Shown piece after piece: positions 44,937-57,653 of a DNA stretch of 64,000 nt. Source of the stretch: DATLED01 sp963750255 (GTDB lineage: Bacteria > Actinomycetota > Acidimicrobiia > Acidimicrobiales > CADCTF01); contig CAVVPZ010000008.1 of the NCBI GenBank assembly GCA_963750255.1, forward strand, positions 248,001-312,000, read 5' to 3'. Each line of letters begins with the position of its first letter. Within the stretch, counting starts at the first letter, position 1. The notes under the pieces are model-generated. The model saw nothing but the letters and a program-made list of their open reading frames with translations, was not told the DNA's origin and did no database searches. The position numbers were made by a program, and so were the translations under genes.

Positions 44937-45741
44937 ATGCCCCACCCGATCGAACGCCTGCGCTGGGTGGCCCGAGCCGAAGGGGCCGGGGCCACGCTCT
45001 TGACCCGCGAGGCGGCGGGTGCGTTGGCGTCGATCGGCGACGACCTTCCCGGTCTCCTCACCGGCTGTCGGCGCCTCCTCGACCGCCATCCTGCGGTCGG
45101 GCCGCTGTGGTGGATATCGGCCCGCGCCCTCGGGGCCGAGGATCCGGTCCGCGAGCTCTACATCGCCTTGTCCGACCTCGATGCCGACTCGACGAGCGCG
45201 GTGCTCGCCGCCCACATCCCCGACGATGCCGTCGTGACGGTTCTGGGATGGCCTGAACTCGTCGGTGATGCACTCCGTCGTCGCGGCGATCTCGAAGTGC
45301 TCGTGGTCGACACCCGCGGCGAGGGCGGTTCGTTCGCTCACCGGCTCTCGGCCAACGGCCCCAACGCCTTCGAGGTGCCCGAGGCCGGCACCGGGAGCGC
45401 CGTCCGCGAGAGCTCCCTGGTCCTGCTCGAGGCGTCGGCGATGGGACCGTCCGGGTACGTGTGCCCGTCGGGGTCGCATGGCCGCCGCCGCCGTTGCCCG
45501 AGGGCTCGGTATCGACGTCTGGGTGGCGGCCGGCGTGGGCCGGGTGCTTCCCGGCCGGCTCTGGGACACGCTGCTCGGCCGCCTCGACGCCGACGACGAC
45601 CCGTGGGCGATGGAGGACGAATTGGTGCCGCTCGACTGGGCCACCGGTGTCGCCGGACCCGGCGGCATCGATGTGCCGGCCGACGCGGTGAAGCGGGCCG
45701 ACTGCCCGGTGATGCCCGAGCTGCTGGGATGGGGGTCATGA
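44937..45741 (+). CDS. eIF2B-like family protein (frameshifted)
   Basis: About 267 residues of the initiation-factor-2B/methylthioribose-phosphate isomerase superfamily, here of unknown substrate. Seen: VVTVLGWPELVGDALRRRG, LEVLVVDTRGEGG and ASAMGPSGYVCPSGS, then RMAAAAVARGLGIDVWVAAGVGR. An apparent extra base lies near 45475. Bacterial members usually isomerise ribose phosphates; the residues needed were not verified. The stop overlaps the next start (ATGA). Confidence 0.68.
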
Positions 45742-46203
45742 GCCCGAGCCGCCGCGATCGCATCCGCATGACCGAGATCGAACGGGACGCGTTCCTCCAC
45801 GAACGCCACGTCATGAACGTCGCCACGCTCGGCGCCGATGGCCGAATTCACCTCGTGGCCATGTGGTACGGCTTCGTCGGCGACCGCATCGGGTTCTGGA
45901 CCTACGGGCGATCGCAGAAGGTCGTCAACCTCGAGCGAAACCCGACCATGACCTGCCTGGTGGAATCGGGCGAGACCTACGACCAGTTGAAGGGTGTCGA
46001 GTTGGTCTGCCGGGGCGTGGTCGAGCGCGACCCCGAGCGTGGTCCAGGCCCTCGGTGAGAGCGTGTGGGAGCGCTACACCGGCCCGGTCGACGACGCCGC
46101 CCGTCAGGCCGTCGGTGTCGTCGGCGCCAAGCGGGTCGCGGTGATGCTCGATGTCGACAAGATCGTCGACTGGGACCACACCAAGCTGGGCGGGGCGTAC
46201 TGA
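45738..46203 (+). CDS. Pyridoxamine 5'-phosphate oxidase-like flavin/F420-binding protein
   Basis: Split-barrel protein of about 154 residues. RERVMNVATLG-like opening (LHERHVMNVATLGADGRIH), MWYGFVGDRIGFWTYGRSQKVVNLERNP and MTCLVESGETYDQLKGVEL match actinobacterial PPOX-class F420-dependent enzymes. An apparent extra base near 46034 separates the last third (SVVQALGESVWERYTG). It is coupled to the eIF2B-like gene through an ATGA overlap. Cofactor is inferred. Confidence 0.8.
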
Positions 46204-46273
46204 CCCCGATTCCCTTTTGCCCTGATTGGCCGGTGCAGGCAGAATGCCCGGGCAACGGGGGCCAGGGGGACGA

Positions 46274-49200
46274 ATGGCAAAGCAAGTTGATCGACGTCGG
46301 CGCGCCGCGATAGGCGAGGTCGACTGGATTCGGGGCATGGCGCCGTTCGTGCGGCCCCGCCGCAACCAGCTGATCCTGGCCATCGTGATGGCAGTCCTCA
46401 GCATCGGGATGACGGCAACCGCTCCGCTCGTGATGCGAAGCATCGTCGACCGGGTCGTTCACATCGGCGAGGGCTCGGGCATCGGGTGGTGGCTCGTTGC
46501 CCTGCTCGGCGTCGGCGTCGTCCGCATGATCGGCGCCGCCGCCCGCAAGTACACCGCCCTCGGGGTCACGACCCACATCGACGCCGACGTCCGCACGGCC
46601 ATGTTCGACAAGCTGCAACGGCTCGACTTCTCGATCCACGACCGAGTGTCGACGGGGCAACTCGTTTCCCGGGCCAACACCGACGTGCAGCTGCTCGAAG
46701 GGGTGGTGTCGCAGCTGCCCCTCCAGATCTCGAACGTGCTTCTGCTCGTGATCACCCTCGTGATCATGGGCTTCCTTTCCCCGTTGCTCACCGTCGTCGC
46801 CCTGCTGGTGGTGCCGGCCATGCTCGTCGTCGCCGTCCGTATGAACCAGGTGCTCTATCCCTCCGGCTTCGACGCGCAGATGCGTGCGGCCGAGGTCGCC
46901 GATGTGGTCGAGAACGCGATCTCCGGCGTCCGCGTGGTCAAGGGATTCGGCCTGCAGCACCGCATGCTGCAGCGTCTCGTCGACACCGCCTCGGTGTACT
47001 ACGGCACCCGGGTACGCAACATGCGGATCCAGGCCCGCTTCGGTCCCGCCCTCGGCGCCCTCGGGTCGTCGGGGCAGGTGCTGGTGCTGGCCATCGGGGG
47101 CTGGATGGTGCTGCGGGGCTCGCTGACCCTCGGCACGTTCCTCGCCTTCTTGACCTATGTGGCCCAGATGGAGAGCCCAATCCAGAACTTGGCCGGCTTC
47201 GTGGCCCAGCTCCAGAACAGTCGAGGAGGCGTGGAGCGGGTGCTGGAGATCCTCGGCACCGACCCCCGCCTGGTCGAGTCCGATACGCCGGAGTCCATGG
47301 GCAAGGTCAGCGGTCGGATCGAACTCGACGCCGTCACGTTCGCCTACTCCCTGAACCCGGTGCTCGAAGACGTGTCGATCACCGTCGAACCGGGCGAGAC
47401 GGTCGCCATCGTCGGGCCGTCGGGGTCGGGCAAGACCACGGTGGCGATGCTCATTCCCCGCTTCTACGACGTGCAGGGCGGAGCGGTCCGCATCGACGGT
47501 CGAGACGTCCGCGACCTCGCTCTCGACGACCTGCGCACCACGGTGGGCATGGTCTTCCAGGACAGCTTCCTCTTCAGCGAGTCGGTGCTCGACAACATCC
47601 GCTACGCCCGGCCCGACGCGTCGCTCGACGAGGTCCGCGAAGCCGCCGTCGCCGCCGGTGCGGCCGAGTTCATCGACCAGCTGCCCGAGACCTACGACAC
47701 CGTGGTCGGCGAGCAGGGATTCACCCTCTCGGGCGGGCAGCGCCGAGCGCGTTGCCATCGCCCGGGCGTTGCTGGCCAACCCGCCCATTCTCCTCCTCGA
47801 CGACGCCACGTCGGCGGTGGACAGCGCCACCGAGCGGGGGATCCACCATCGCCTCGCCGAGCTGCTGCCCGGGCGAACGACGTTGATCATCGCCCACCGA
47901 CGTTCGACCCTCGAGCTTGCCGACCGCATCGTCGTGCTCGACCGGGGTCGGGTCCACGACACCGGCACCATGGAAGAGCTGCTGGCCCGGTCGCCCCTCT
48001 TCGCCACCCTGCTGTCGGGCGAGGGTGACGAACTCGAGCACGGCGTCGCCGATCACGAAGCTTGGGACGTGCACGAGGAGCGTGACGAGGACCGCCCCTT
48101 CACCCTCGTCAACGAGCGGATGGTCGAGCGGGTCGAGGCGCTCCCGCCGGCCACCGACTTCCCCGACCTCGGTGCCGTCGACCGCGAGAGCGGCGACCAC
48201 GAGACCTTCACCCTCGGTCACTTCCTCAGCCCCTACCGGTGGCCGCTCATCGGCGCCTTCGCCATGGTCATCTTCTTGTCGGCGCTGACCCTGGCCGGTC
48301 CGGCCCTCGTGCGCTATGGCGTTGACCACGGCGTCGGCGACCGCCAGCCCCGCTCGTTGGCGTTGGCTTCGGGCCTCTTCGCCCTTGCCACCTTGGCCAC
48401 CTACCTGATCCGTCGGGCCGTCACCGTCTACACCGGCCGAGTCGGCCAGGACATGCTGTTCGGGCTCCGGATCCGGATCTTCGCCCAGATTCAGCGATTG
48501 TCGATGGACTACTTCGAGCGGGAGATGCGGGGCCGCATCATGACCCGCATGACCTCCGACATCGAGGTCCTCCAGACGCTCTTCCAGAACGGGTTGGTGC
48601 AGACCGTGGTGTCGCTGGTCATGCTGCTCGGGACGAGCGTCGTGATGTTCGGGATGGACACCGACCTCGCCGAGGTCTCGATGCTGATCGTCATCCCGCT
48701 CGCCGCCGCCACCCTGTGGTTCCGACAGGCCGAGCGTCCGGCCTGGATCAAGGTCCGCGACCGCGTCGCCGACGTCAACGCCAGCCTTCAGGAGACGATC
48801 TCGGGCGTGCGCGTCGTGCAAGCCAGCGTGCGGGCCGACACCAACCGGGGGCAGTTCGTCGAGAAGACAAAGGCCTATGCCGATGCCCGCATGGTGACGG
48901 TCCTCTACGAGACCCTCTACTTCCCGTTCGTCGAGTTCCTCTCGCTGGCCGCGATCACCATCGTGCTCGGCGCTGGCGCGCCCCGAGTGCAGGCCGGCAC
49001 GTTGACGACCGGAGAACTGTTCGCCTTCGTGCTCTACATCACCGTCGTGTTCGGCCCCATCCAGCAGCTGTCCAACGTGTTCGAGACCTTCCAGCGGTCG
49101 AGCGCATCGGTGGAGAAATTCCGCGAGCTGACCGAGACGCCGGTGACGGTCGAGGAGCCCGCCAACCCGGTGGTCCCCGAGCACGTGTCAGGGCATCTCG

Positions 49201-49964
49201 AACTCCGAGCCGTCCGGTTCCGCTATCCGCTCGGCTCTGATGACGCCCTTTCCGGCGTCGACCTCGACATCCCGGCCGGACAGACCGTCGCCGTGGTCGG
49301 GGCCACCGGCGGCGGCAAGTCCACGATCATGAAGTTGCTCCTCCGCTTCTACGACCCGACCGAGGGCGATGTCCTGCTCGACGGGATCCCGTTCCGCGAT
49401 CTCGATCCGACCGTGTTCCGCGGCGTGGTGGGCTACGTGCCCCAGGAGCCGTTCCTCGTGGCCGGCACCGTGGCCGACAACATCGCCTTCGCCGACCCCT
49501 CGGCGTCGGAGGCCGACATCGAGGCGGCCGCTCGCGCTGTGGGCGCCCACGACCTCATCGCCCGATTCGAGCACGGTTACCTCACGGACATCGGCGAGCG
49601 CGGCTCGTCGCTCTCCTCTGGTGAGCGACAGTTGATCGCGTTGGCCCGGGCCCAGCTGGTCGACCCGACGGTGCTGCTGCTCGACGAGCCGACGTCGAAC
49701 CTCGACCTCGCCTCCGAGGCACTCGTGACCGCAGCGATGCACGCCGTCATGCGTGACCGGACCACCGTGCTCGTGGCCCACCGCCTCCAGACGGCCGCGA
49801 CCGCCGATCGCATCCTGGTGATCGATGCCGGCCGCATCGTCGAGGACGGATCCCCCGACGACCTTCGGGCGTCGGGTGGCCGCTTCGCCACCCTCTGGAA
49901 CACCTACATCGAGGGTTCCGGCGGCGACACGGTCGACGAGCTGGTCGCCGAGTCCGTCCTCTGA
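46274..49964 (+). CDS. Fused heterodimeric-type ABC exporter (TMD-NBD-TMD-NBD)
   Basis: About 1,229 residues with both halves of a type IV exporter in one chain. Half 1: six helices, Walker A GPSGSGKTT, signature LSGGQ, Walker B ILLLDDATSAVD. Half 2: six helices, Walker A GATGGGKST, signature LSSGERQ, Walker B VLLLDEPTSNLD. The catalytic glutamate is aspartate in NBD1, and the NBD2 signature is altered, so one ATP site is degenerate, as in TM287/288. One apparent extra base near 47745 splits the raw frame. The substrate may be a lipid or drug; not predictable. Confidence 0.9.
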
Positions 49965-49974
49965 CGGCAGGGGG

Positions 49975-50346
49975 TCACGCCGGCTGGTGGCAGACGGCTT
50001 CGACGTTGTTGCCGTCGGGATCGCGGACGAACGCGCCGAAGTAGTGCTCGTGGTACTCGGGCCAGACCCGGGGTTCGTGGAGCACCTCAGCGCCAGCGGC
50101 CACGGCGGCGTCGAACCACGCCTGCACCGTGGCGCGGTCGGCGGCGGCGAAGCAGATGTGGGCCTCCCATGACCCGTCGGCGCCGTCGTTGAGGGGCCCG
50201 ATCCAGAAGTCGGGCTTGTCGACGCCGTACCCGTGGACGTTGCCGAACGACATCATCCGCCGGGCGCCGATCGTGGCCAGGACGGCGTCGTAGAAGGCGG
50301 CGCTGGCATCGACGTCGGCGCACTGGATTCCGAGGTGGTCGAGCAT
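49975..50346 (-). CDS. VOC-family (glyoxalase-like) protein
   Basis: 123 residues. LDHLGIQCADVDASAAFYDAVL opens the first module with a metal-ligand histidine. WEAHICFAAADRATVQAWFDAA opens the second, and FVRDPDGNNVEAVCH carries the late glutamate. ATG 50346. Convergent with the ABC exporter by 10 bases. Confidence 0.87.
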   Translation of the reverse strand: MLDHLGIQCADVDASAAFYDAVLATIGARRMMSFGNVHGYGVDKPDFWIGPLNDGADGSWEAHICFAAADRATVQAWFDAAVAAGAEVLHEPRVWPEYHEHYFGAFVRDPDGNNVEAVCHQPA

Positions 50347-50397
50347 GGCGCCATTGTGGCCCCGCCGCTCACCCCGGTGCCGTCTACTTTGGGCGCC

Positions 50398-51068
50398 ATG
50401 GGTGAGATCGTGGAATTCCCGAGCAACGGCAACCAGGCCCAGGGTTACCTGGCCCTCCCGGAGTCCGGGAGCGGACCGGGTGTGGTCGTGATCCAGGAGT
50501 GGTGGGGTCTGGTCGACCACATCGAAGACCTGTGCGACCGCTTCGCCGCCGAAGGATTCGTCGCCCTCGCGCCCGACCTGTACCACGGCGAGAAGACCAC
50601 CGAGCCCGACGAGGCCGGCAAGCTGATGATGGCGCTCGACGTCGGGCCGGGCGGCCAAGGACATGAGCGGAGCCGTCGACGAGGTCGCCCGGCGCGGCAC
50701 GGGCAAGGTGGCCGTGACCGGGTTCTGCATGGGCGGGGGACTCGCCCTCATGGTCGCTGCCGATCAAGGCGACAAGGTGGCGGCAGTCGCTCCCTTCTAC
50801 GGCCTCATCCCGTGGCCCGGCGCCCAGCCCGACTTCACCCAGTTGACCGCCGCCGTCCAGGGTCACTATGCGGAAAAGGACGGGTTCTTCGACGCCGAGG
50901 CCGTCGCCGGTCTCGAGGCTGCGCTCACCGACGCTGGCGTCGACCACGAACTGTTCGTCTACGCGGGCGCCGATCACGCCTTCTTCAACGACCAGCGGCC
51001 AGAGGTCTACGACGCAGCCGCGGCGGCCACGGCGTGGGAGCGGACGTTGACCTTCTTCCGGTCGCACC

Positions 51069-51076
<8 letters not shown>
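50398..51076 (+). CDS. Dienelactone hydrolase family protein
   Basis: About 225 residues, alpha/beta-hydrolase. The IQEWWGLVDHI segment, nucleophile GFCMGGGLAL (Cys), acid in HYAEKDGFFD and histidine in AGADHAFFN match DLH. These act on lactones or related esters. One apparent extra base near 50650 (GGG-C-CGG) splits the frame. The stop overlaps the TTG start of the peptidase gene. Confidence 0.9.
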
Positions 51077-53230
<2,154 letters not shown>

Positions 53231-53268
53231 CTTGGCGGGTCCCGTCGGCCCGCTCCTACGATTCGGTC

Positions 53269-54215
53269 ATGTCCGCGCGCACCCGAGACCTCCCCCGCCG
53301 CTCCTGCCTCTCCGTTCCCGGCTCGAGTGAGCGCTTCCTGGCCAAGGGCCCGACGATCCCCGCCGACATGACGTTCCTCGACCTCGAGGATTCGGTGGCG
53401 CCCCTCGAGAAGGAGGCGGCCCGCGGCAAGGTCGTCGACGCCATCAAGAACTTGGACTGGGGCGATCGTACCTTGTGCGTCCGGGTCAACGCCTGGGACA
53501 CGCAGTGGACCGTGTACGACGTCATCGAGGTGGTCGGCAACGCCGGCGAACGCCTCGACGAGATCATGTTGCCGAAGGTCCAATCGGCCTCCGAGGTCGT
53601 GGCCATGGACCTCCTGCTCACCCAGGTCGAGGCCAAGGCCGGCCTTCCCATCGGCCACATCGGCATCGAAGCCCAGATCGAGACCGCTCGCGGTCTGATC
53701 AACGTCGAAGAGATCTGCGCCGCCTCCCCCGGCTCGAGACCATCATCTTCGGTCCCGCCGACTTCGCCGCCTCGATGGAGATGCCCGTGCTGACCGGTGG
53801 GGTGCAGATCCCCGAGTACCCCGGCGACCACTTCCACTACGTGTTCAACAAGATCCTCATGGCCGGCCGGGCCAACGGGCTGCAGGTGATCGACGGTCCG
53901 TATCTCTACGTCCGTGACCCTGAGGGCTTCCGTGACTACTGCAACCGCACCAAGGTGCTCGGCTACGACGGGAAGTGGGCCCTCCACCCCGATCAGGTCA
54001 ACATCTTGAACGAGGTGTTCTCCCCGACCCAGGAGCAGTTCGACAAGGCCCACTCCATCCTCGACGCCTACAAGAAGGCGACCGAGGGGGACCGTATGGG
54101 GGCGGTGATGTTCGGCGACGAGATGATCGACGAGGCCTCGCGCAAGATGGCCAACAAGTTCATCACCCGCGGCGAGCGGGCCGGACTGCACCGCTCCGAG
54201 TCCTCCGCCGAGTAG
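53269..54215 (+). CDS. HpcH/HpaI aldolase/CitE-like CoA-ester lyase (malyl-CoA type)
   Basis: About 315 residues. TIM-barrel lyase of CoA thioesters such as malyl-CoA or citramalyl-CoA. Seen: SVPGSSERFLAKGP, LDLEDSVAP, RVNAWDTQW (metal/CoA arginine), KVQSASEV, EAQIETARGL, FGPADFAASM, GKWALHPDQV. One apparent shift near 53728 separates ASP from RLETIIFGP. It may relate to the glyoxylate-linked aminotransferase far upstream, but linkage is not shown. Confidence 0.88.
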
Positions 54216-54227
54216 GAGCCGAACCGT

Positions 54228-54903
54228 TTGGTCGTCGATTGCGTCATCCCGGCGCGGAACGAGGCGCCCACGGTTTTCGAAGTGGTGGCCGTGGTCCGCG
54301 CCTGTCGGTTCGTCCGTGACGTCATCGTGGTCGACGACGGATCGTCCGACGACACCGCCGATCTGGCCGAAGCCGCCGGCGCCCGCGTGGTTCGACGGAC
54401 GCGGTCCAGCGGATCCAAGGCGCACGCCATGGAGGCCGGCGTGCGGGCATCCGACGCCGACGCCGTCCTCTTCGTCGACGCCGACCTGATCGGGATCACG
54501 GCGGCGCATCTCGACGCCATCTGCGAGCCGGTGGTGGCGCAGCGGGCCGCCATGTCGCTCGGCACGTTCGACTACCGGCTGGTGGAATCCGCTCGTGCTC
54601 CGGTTTCCCCCGACGACGGGCGAGCGCATCATCCCCCGGTGGGTCTTCGACGCCATCCCGCCGTCGAAGCGAGACGGCTACACGATCGAGATCATGATCA
54701 ACGAGGTCATCTGCGAAGCCCGCCTGCCGACGGTGGCCCGCGTCATGCACGGGGTCACCCATCGGACCAAGCGCGAGAAGTTCGGCAAGATCGAGGGCTA
54801 CAAGCGCACGTGGCGGATGTTCTGGGACCTGTGGGCCCTGTGGGGCGTCTGCCGCTGGCGCACCTACTGGTTCTATCTCCGCGACCTCACCATCGAGCGC
54901 TGA
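54228..54903 (+). CDS. Family 2 glycosyltransferase (GpgS-like)
   Basis: About 225 residues from TTG 54228. GT2 fold: CVIPARNEAPTV opening, VIVVDDGSSDDTAD with the first aspartates, VLFVDADL as DxD, and the ERIIPRWVFDAIPP...GYTIEIMINE acceptor region. This most resembles glucosyl-3-phosphoglycerate synthases. One apparent shift near 54591 separates DYRLV from NPLVLRFPPT. It ends just before repeat R2b. Confidence 0.8.
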
Positions 54904-54913
54904 CCCCCCCACC

Positions 54914-54965
54914 CGTTTTGGGCAGCGTCAGAGCGCGATCGCGCTCTGAGCCTGCCCAAAATGAG
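54914..54965. repeat. Dispersed palindromic repeat R2, copy b
   Basis: GTTTTGGGCAG arm, perfect CAGAGCGCGATCGCGCTCTG palindrome and CTGCCCAAAAT arm. It matches 19160-19209. It lies between the glycosyltransferase and the convergent sigma factor gene, so it may act as terminator. Confidence 0.8.
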
Positions 54966-54977
54966 GGGGGGGTTGGG

Positions 54978-55853
54978 TCAGACGGCGTCGAGGGGGACGG
55001 CGAGGTGCTCGAGTTTGTCGGGGTTGCGGATGAGCCAGATGGCGTGGACACGGCCGTCGACGACCTCGAAGGCAGCCACGAGGTCGACCTCACCGTCGCG
55101 TGAGACGACGAGGCCGGGGTCGCCATTGACGGTGGCCGGGGCGAACGTGGCGCTCTCGGCGAATCGACGAGCCAGGTTGAGGAAGAACCGGGCGACGCGG
55201 TCGGCACCGACCACCGGGCGACGAGCGGCGCGCCGATTGGGACCGCCATCCGAGACGCACACCGCCCCCGGGGCCAGGCGGGCGAGCACGGCGTCGATGT
55301 CGCCCATGGCGAACGCGACCAGTAGCTCTTCGACCACGGCCCGCTCCGCCCCGGTCGATTCGCGGCGGTGGTGACCTTGCAGCCGTCGCCTGGCCCGGCT
55401 GGCGATCTGCCGACAAGCGACGTCGGTCTTCCCGACTGTCGCGGCGATCTCGGCGAACGGCACGCTGAAGACGTCGGCCAGTAACACCACGGCCCGCTCC
55501 TCGGCGCTCAATCGATCGAGGAGGGTCAAGAAGCCGAGCGTCAGCGAGTCCGCCAGCACGGCGGCGTCTTCGGGCCCGACCCCGGTGACAACGGGTTCGG
55601 GCAGCCACGGCCCGACGTATTCCTCCCGTCGGTGCTGGGCCGAGCGGAGGCGATCGACAGCGATGCGGGTGGTGACGGTCGTCAACCAGGCCGCCGGCTC
55701 GGCGATGGCTGTGCGGTCGGCGTCGTGCCAGCGGATCCACGCCTCCTGCACGATGTCGTCGGCTTCGTCGCGGGTGCCGAGCATCCGATAGGCGAGGCCG
55801 ACAAGGCGAGGTCGGGCCGCCTCGAAGGCGGCCTCGGACCCATCGTCGATCAT
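54978..55853 (-). CDS. sigJ: ECF41-family RNA polymerase sigma factor
   Basis: 291 residues. Sigma region 2: RLVGLAYRMLGTRDEADDIVQEAW; region 4: LSAEERAVVLLADVFSVPFAEIAA. The C-terminal SnoaL-like extension includes VSDGGPN and the hallmark WLIRNPDKL. ECF41 sigmas use that extension rather than an anti-sigma. ATG 55853 lies 2 bases from the FAD oxidoreductase stop, so the pair is coupled. Confidence 0.92.
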   Translation of the reverse strand: MIDDGSEAAFEAARPRLVGLAYRMLGTRDEADDIVQEAWIRWHDADRTAIAEPAAWLTTVTTRIAVDRLRSAQHRREEYVGPWLPEPVVTGVGPEDAAVLADSLTLGFLTLLDRLSAEERAVVLLADVFSVPFAEIAATVGKTDVACRQIASRARRRLQGHHRRESTGAERAVVEELLVAFAMGDIDAVLARLAPGAVCVSDGGPNRRAARRPVVGADRVARFFLNLARRFAESATFAPATVNGDPGLVVSRDGEVDLVAAFEVVDGRVHAIWLIRNPDKLEHLAVPLDAV

Positions 55854-55855
55854 GG

Positions 55856-57113
55856 TCACGCGACCATGGTGGTCGCGCTGAGGGCAGCACGGGCGGCAGA
55901 CAGTCCAGCCTCGTGTCCGCTGGCCAGTGAGGCGTCGGCCAGGAGGCCCCGAGACCCCACCCAGTCACCGGCGAGGAAGAGCCCTCTGGAGCCGGTCGCA
56001 GCGACGGCTGGTCGACCCGCGAGTCCGCCCGTCACGGCGCGCGGCGCAGCGCCCGAGACCTGCACCGATGCGAGGAAGCGCTGATGCACGATCTGCTCGG
56101 CCCCAACGCCGATGAGCGACAACCAACGCTCCATCTCTGGTCGGTCCGCCGCTGCGGTCGTGGTGCCGTACCGAAGCACCGAGACGACCGCGTCGCCGGC
56201 CGGCGCCTGCCGGGCGGGCGGCGATTGCGTGGTGCCGTAGAGGGGCCGGTCGACGCCGAGGACGTAGCCGGGTGCGGGAACGCCGCGGACGGCCACGTCC
56301 AGCGCCGCGGCTTTGAGGGGTGGCCCGAGGTCGCCCCAGTCCGGTGCGTCGGGGAGCAGCCGGCGGGCTTCGGCCGGCGTCCCCGGCGCGACCACCACCG
56401 CCCGGGCGTGCATCAGCCCCCGGTCAGTCTCAACCGTGACCAGCCGGTCGTCGTCGGCGTGGACGGCAGACACCTGGACGCCCGAGTGTGTTTGCACCTG
56501 GCATGCGAGCAGTTCGACCAGCTGGGCCCATCCGCCGTCGAGATAGAGCACGCCGGCTCGCGCCGCGGCCTGCAACTGACCGACGGCGGCCTCGGCGCTC
56601 AGCTCGGCCTGGTCGGCGGCGTAAGTGCCGATGCGGATGAGGGCCCGGAGGACGGATTCGGCCCGCGCCCGGAGGTCGAGGTCGGCCAGCCAGCTATCGA
56701 CGGAAACGCCAGCCAGCGACGACGCGTTGAGTCGGGGGAGCCGGGCGAGGAGGCGACCGAGGGCGACCTTGTCCACGCGCTCCGAGGGCGTCGTTCGCAG
56801 CAGCGATCCCGGTCCGCTGGGCATCAGGTGCAGGTCGTCGCCCACGAGCAGGCGGTAGCGCTCGAGCGGAGGCGGCGAGCCGGCCGGAGTGACGCCCAGC
56901 GTTCGCAAGACCTCCCATCCCGGTCCGCCGCGGTACGAGCGCGTGGGCGCCGAGGTTGAAGGTGAACCCGTCATGTTCGGTCGCTCGCGCCCGTCCGCCC
57001 AGGGGATGGGCGTCGAGGACCAACGCTGAACTCCCGGCTCGCACTGCCGTCGCGCCGGCCGCCAACCCGGCCAGTCCGCCCCCGATCACGATCACATCCC
57101 ATGTCTTGGTCAT
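55856..57113 (-). CDS. FAD-dependent oxidoreductase (phytoene dehydrogenase-like, frameshifted)
   Basis: About 419 residues. N-terminal dinucleotide-binding motif VIVIGGGLAGLAAG, then LDAHPLGGRARATEHDGF as in NAD(P)/FAD amine-oxidase-fold proteins. The C-terminal GLFLAGDWVGSRGLLADASLASG holds the late FAD-binding stretch. One apparent extra base near 56940 (after NLGAHAL) splits the frame. ECF41 sigmas often sit beside such oxidoreductases, which fits here. Confidence 0.85.
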
Positions 57114-57177
57114 GCTCTCTTGACGAGGCAGCCCCTCAGAATGTGACACCCCCTGCCCAAAACCGGGTTTTCGGAGG

Positions 57178-57621
57178 TCAGGCGCGACGGGCGACGAAGA
57201 CGGGGATCCGTCGCTCCGTCTTGGTCTGGTACTCGGCGTAGGGAGGGAAGGCGGCGACGGCCCGATCCCACCACACGGCGCGCTGGTCGCCTTCGACCTC
57301 TTCGATCTCGACGTCGAAGGGCTCAGGGCCGTCCTGCACGGCGACCTCGCCCGGGTTGGCCTTGAGGTTGTGGTACCAGAGCGGATGCTTGGGTGCCCCG
57401 CCCATCGAGGCCACGAATGCGTACTCGCCCTCGTGCTCGACCTTCATCAACGGGGTCTTGCGCACCTTGCCCGACTGCGCGCCCTTGGTGTGGACGATGA
57501 TGATCGGCAGGCCGGTATCGCGCAACGTATTGGCCTCGGTGCCCCCCGAACGCTCGTAGGTCTCGACCTGGTCGCGGACCCACTGCCATGTGCTCGGTTC
57601 GTATTCACCCTCAACGGTCAT
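57178..57621 (-). CDS. DUF385/Ddn-type deazaflavin (F420)-dependent nitroreductase-family protein
   Basis: 147 residues with the DUF385 blocks TGLPIIIVHTKGAQSGKVRKTPLMKV and PLWYHNLKANPGEVAVQDG. This family binds F420 in mycobacteria and Acidimicrobiia. It starts at ATG 57621. The 64-bp gap to the FAD oxidoreductase contains a half-copy of R2 (CTGCCCAAAAC near 57150). Confidence 0.88.
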   Translation of the reverse strand: MTVEGEYEPSTWQWVRDQVETYERSGGTEANTLRDTGLPIIIVHTKGAQSGKVRKTPLMKVEHEGEYAFVASMGGAPKHPLWYHNLKANPGEVAVQDGPEPFDVEIEEVEGDQRAVWWDRAVAAFPPYAEYQTKTERRIPVFVARRA

Positions 57622-57653
57622 GGGTTCACCTTGCCACCAATCCAGCCGTGCGG

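Noticed and set aside
45977..48007. 676-codon minus-strand frame over the ABC exporter
   Set aside because: Composition is that of a GC-rich shadow (DEH/GRA-rich), and the plus strand encodes a clear exporter.
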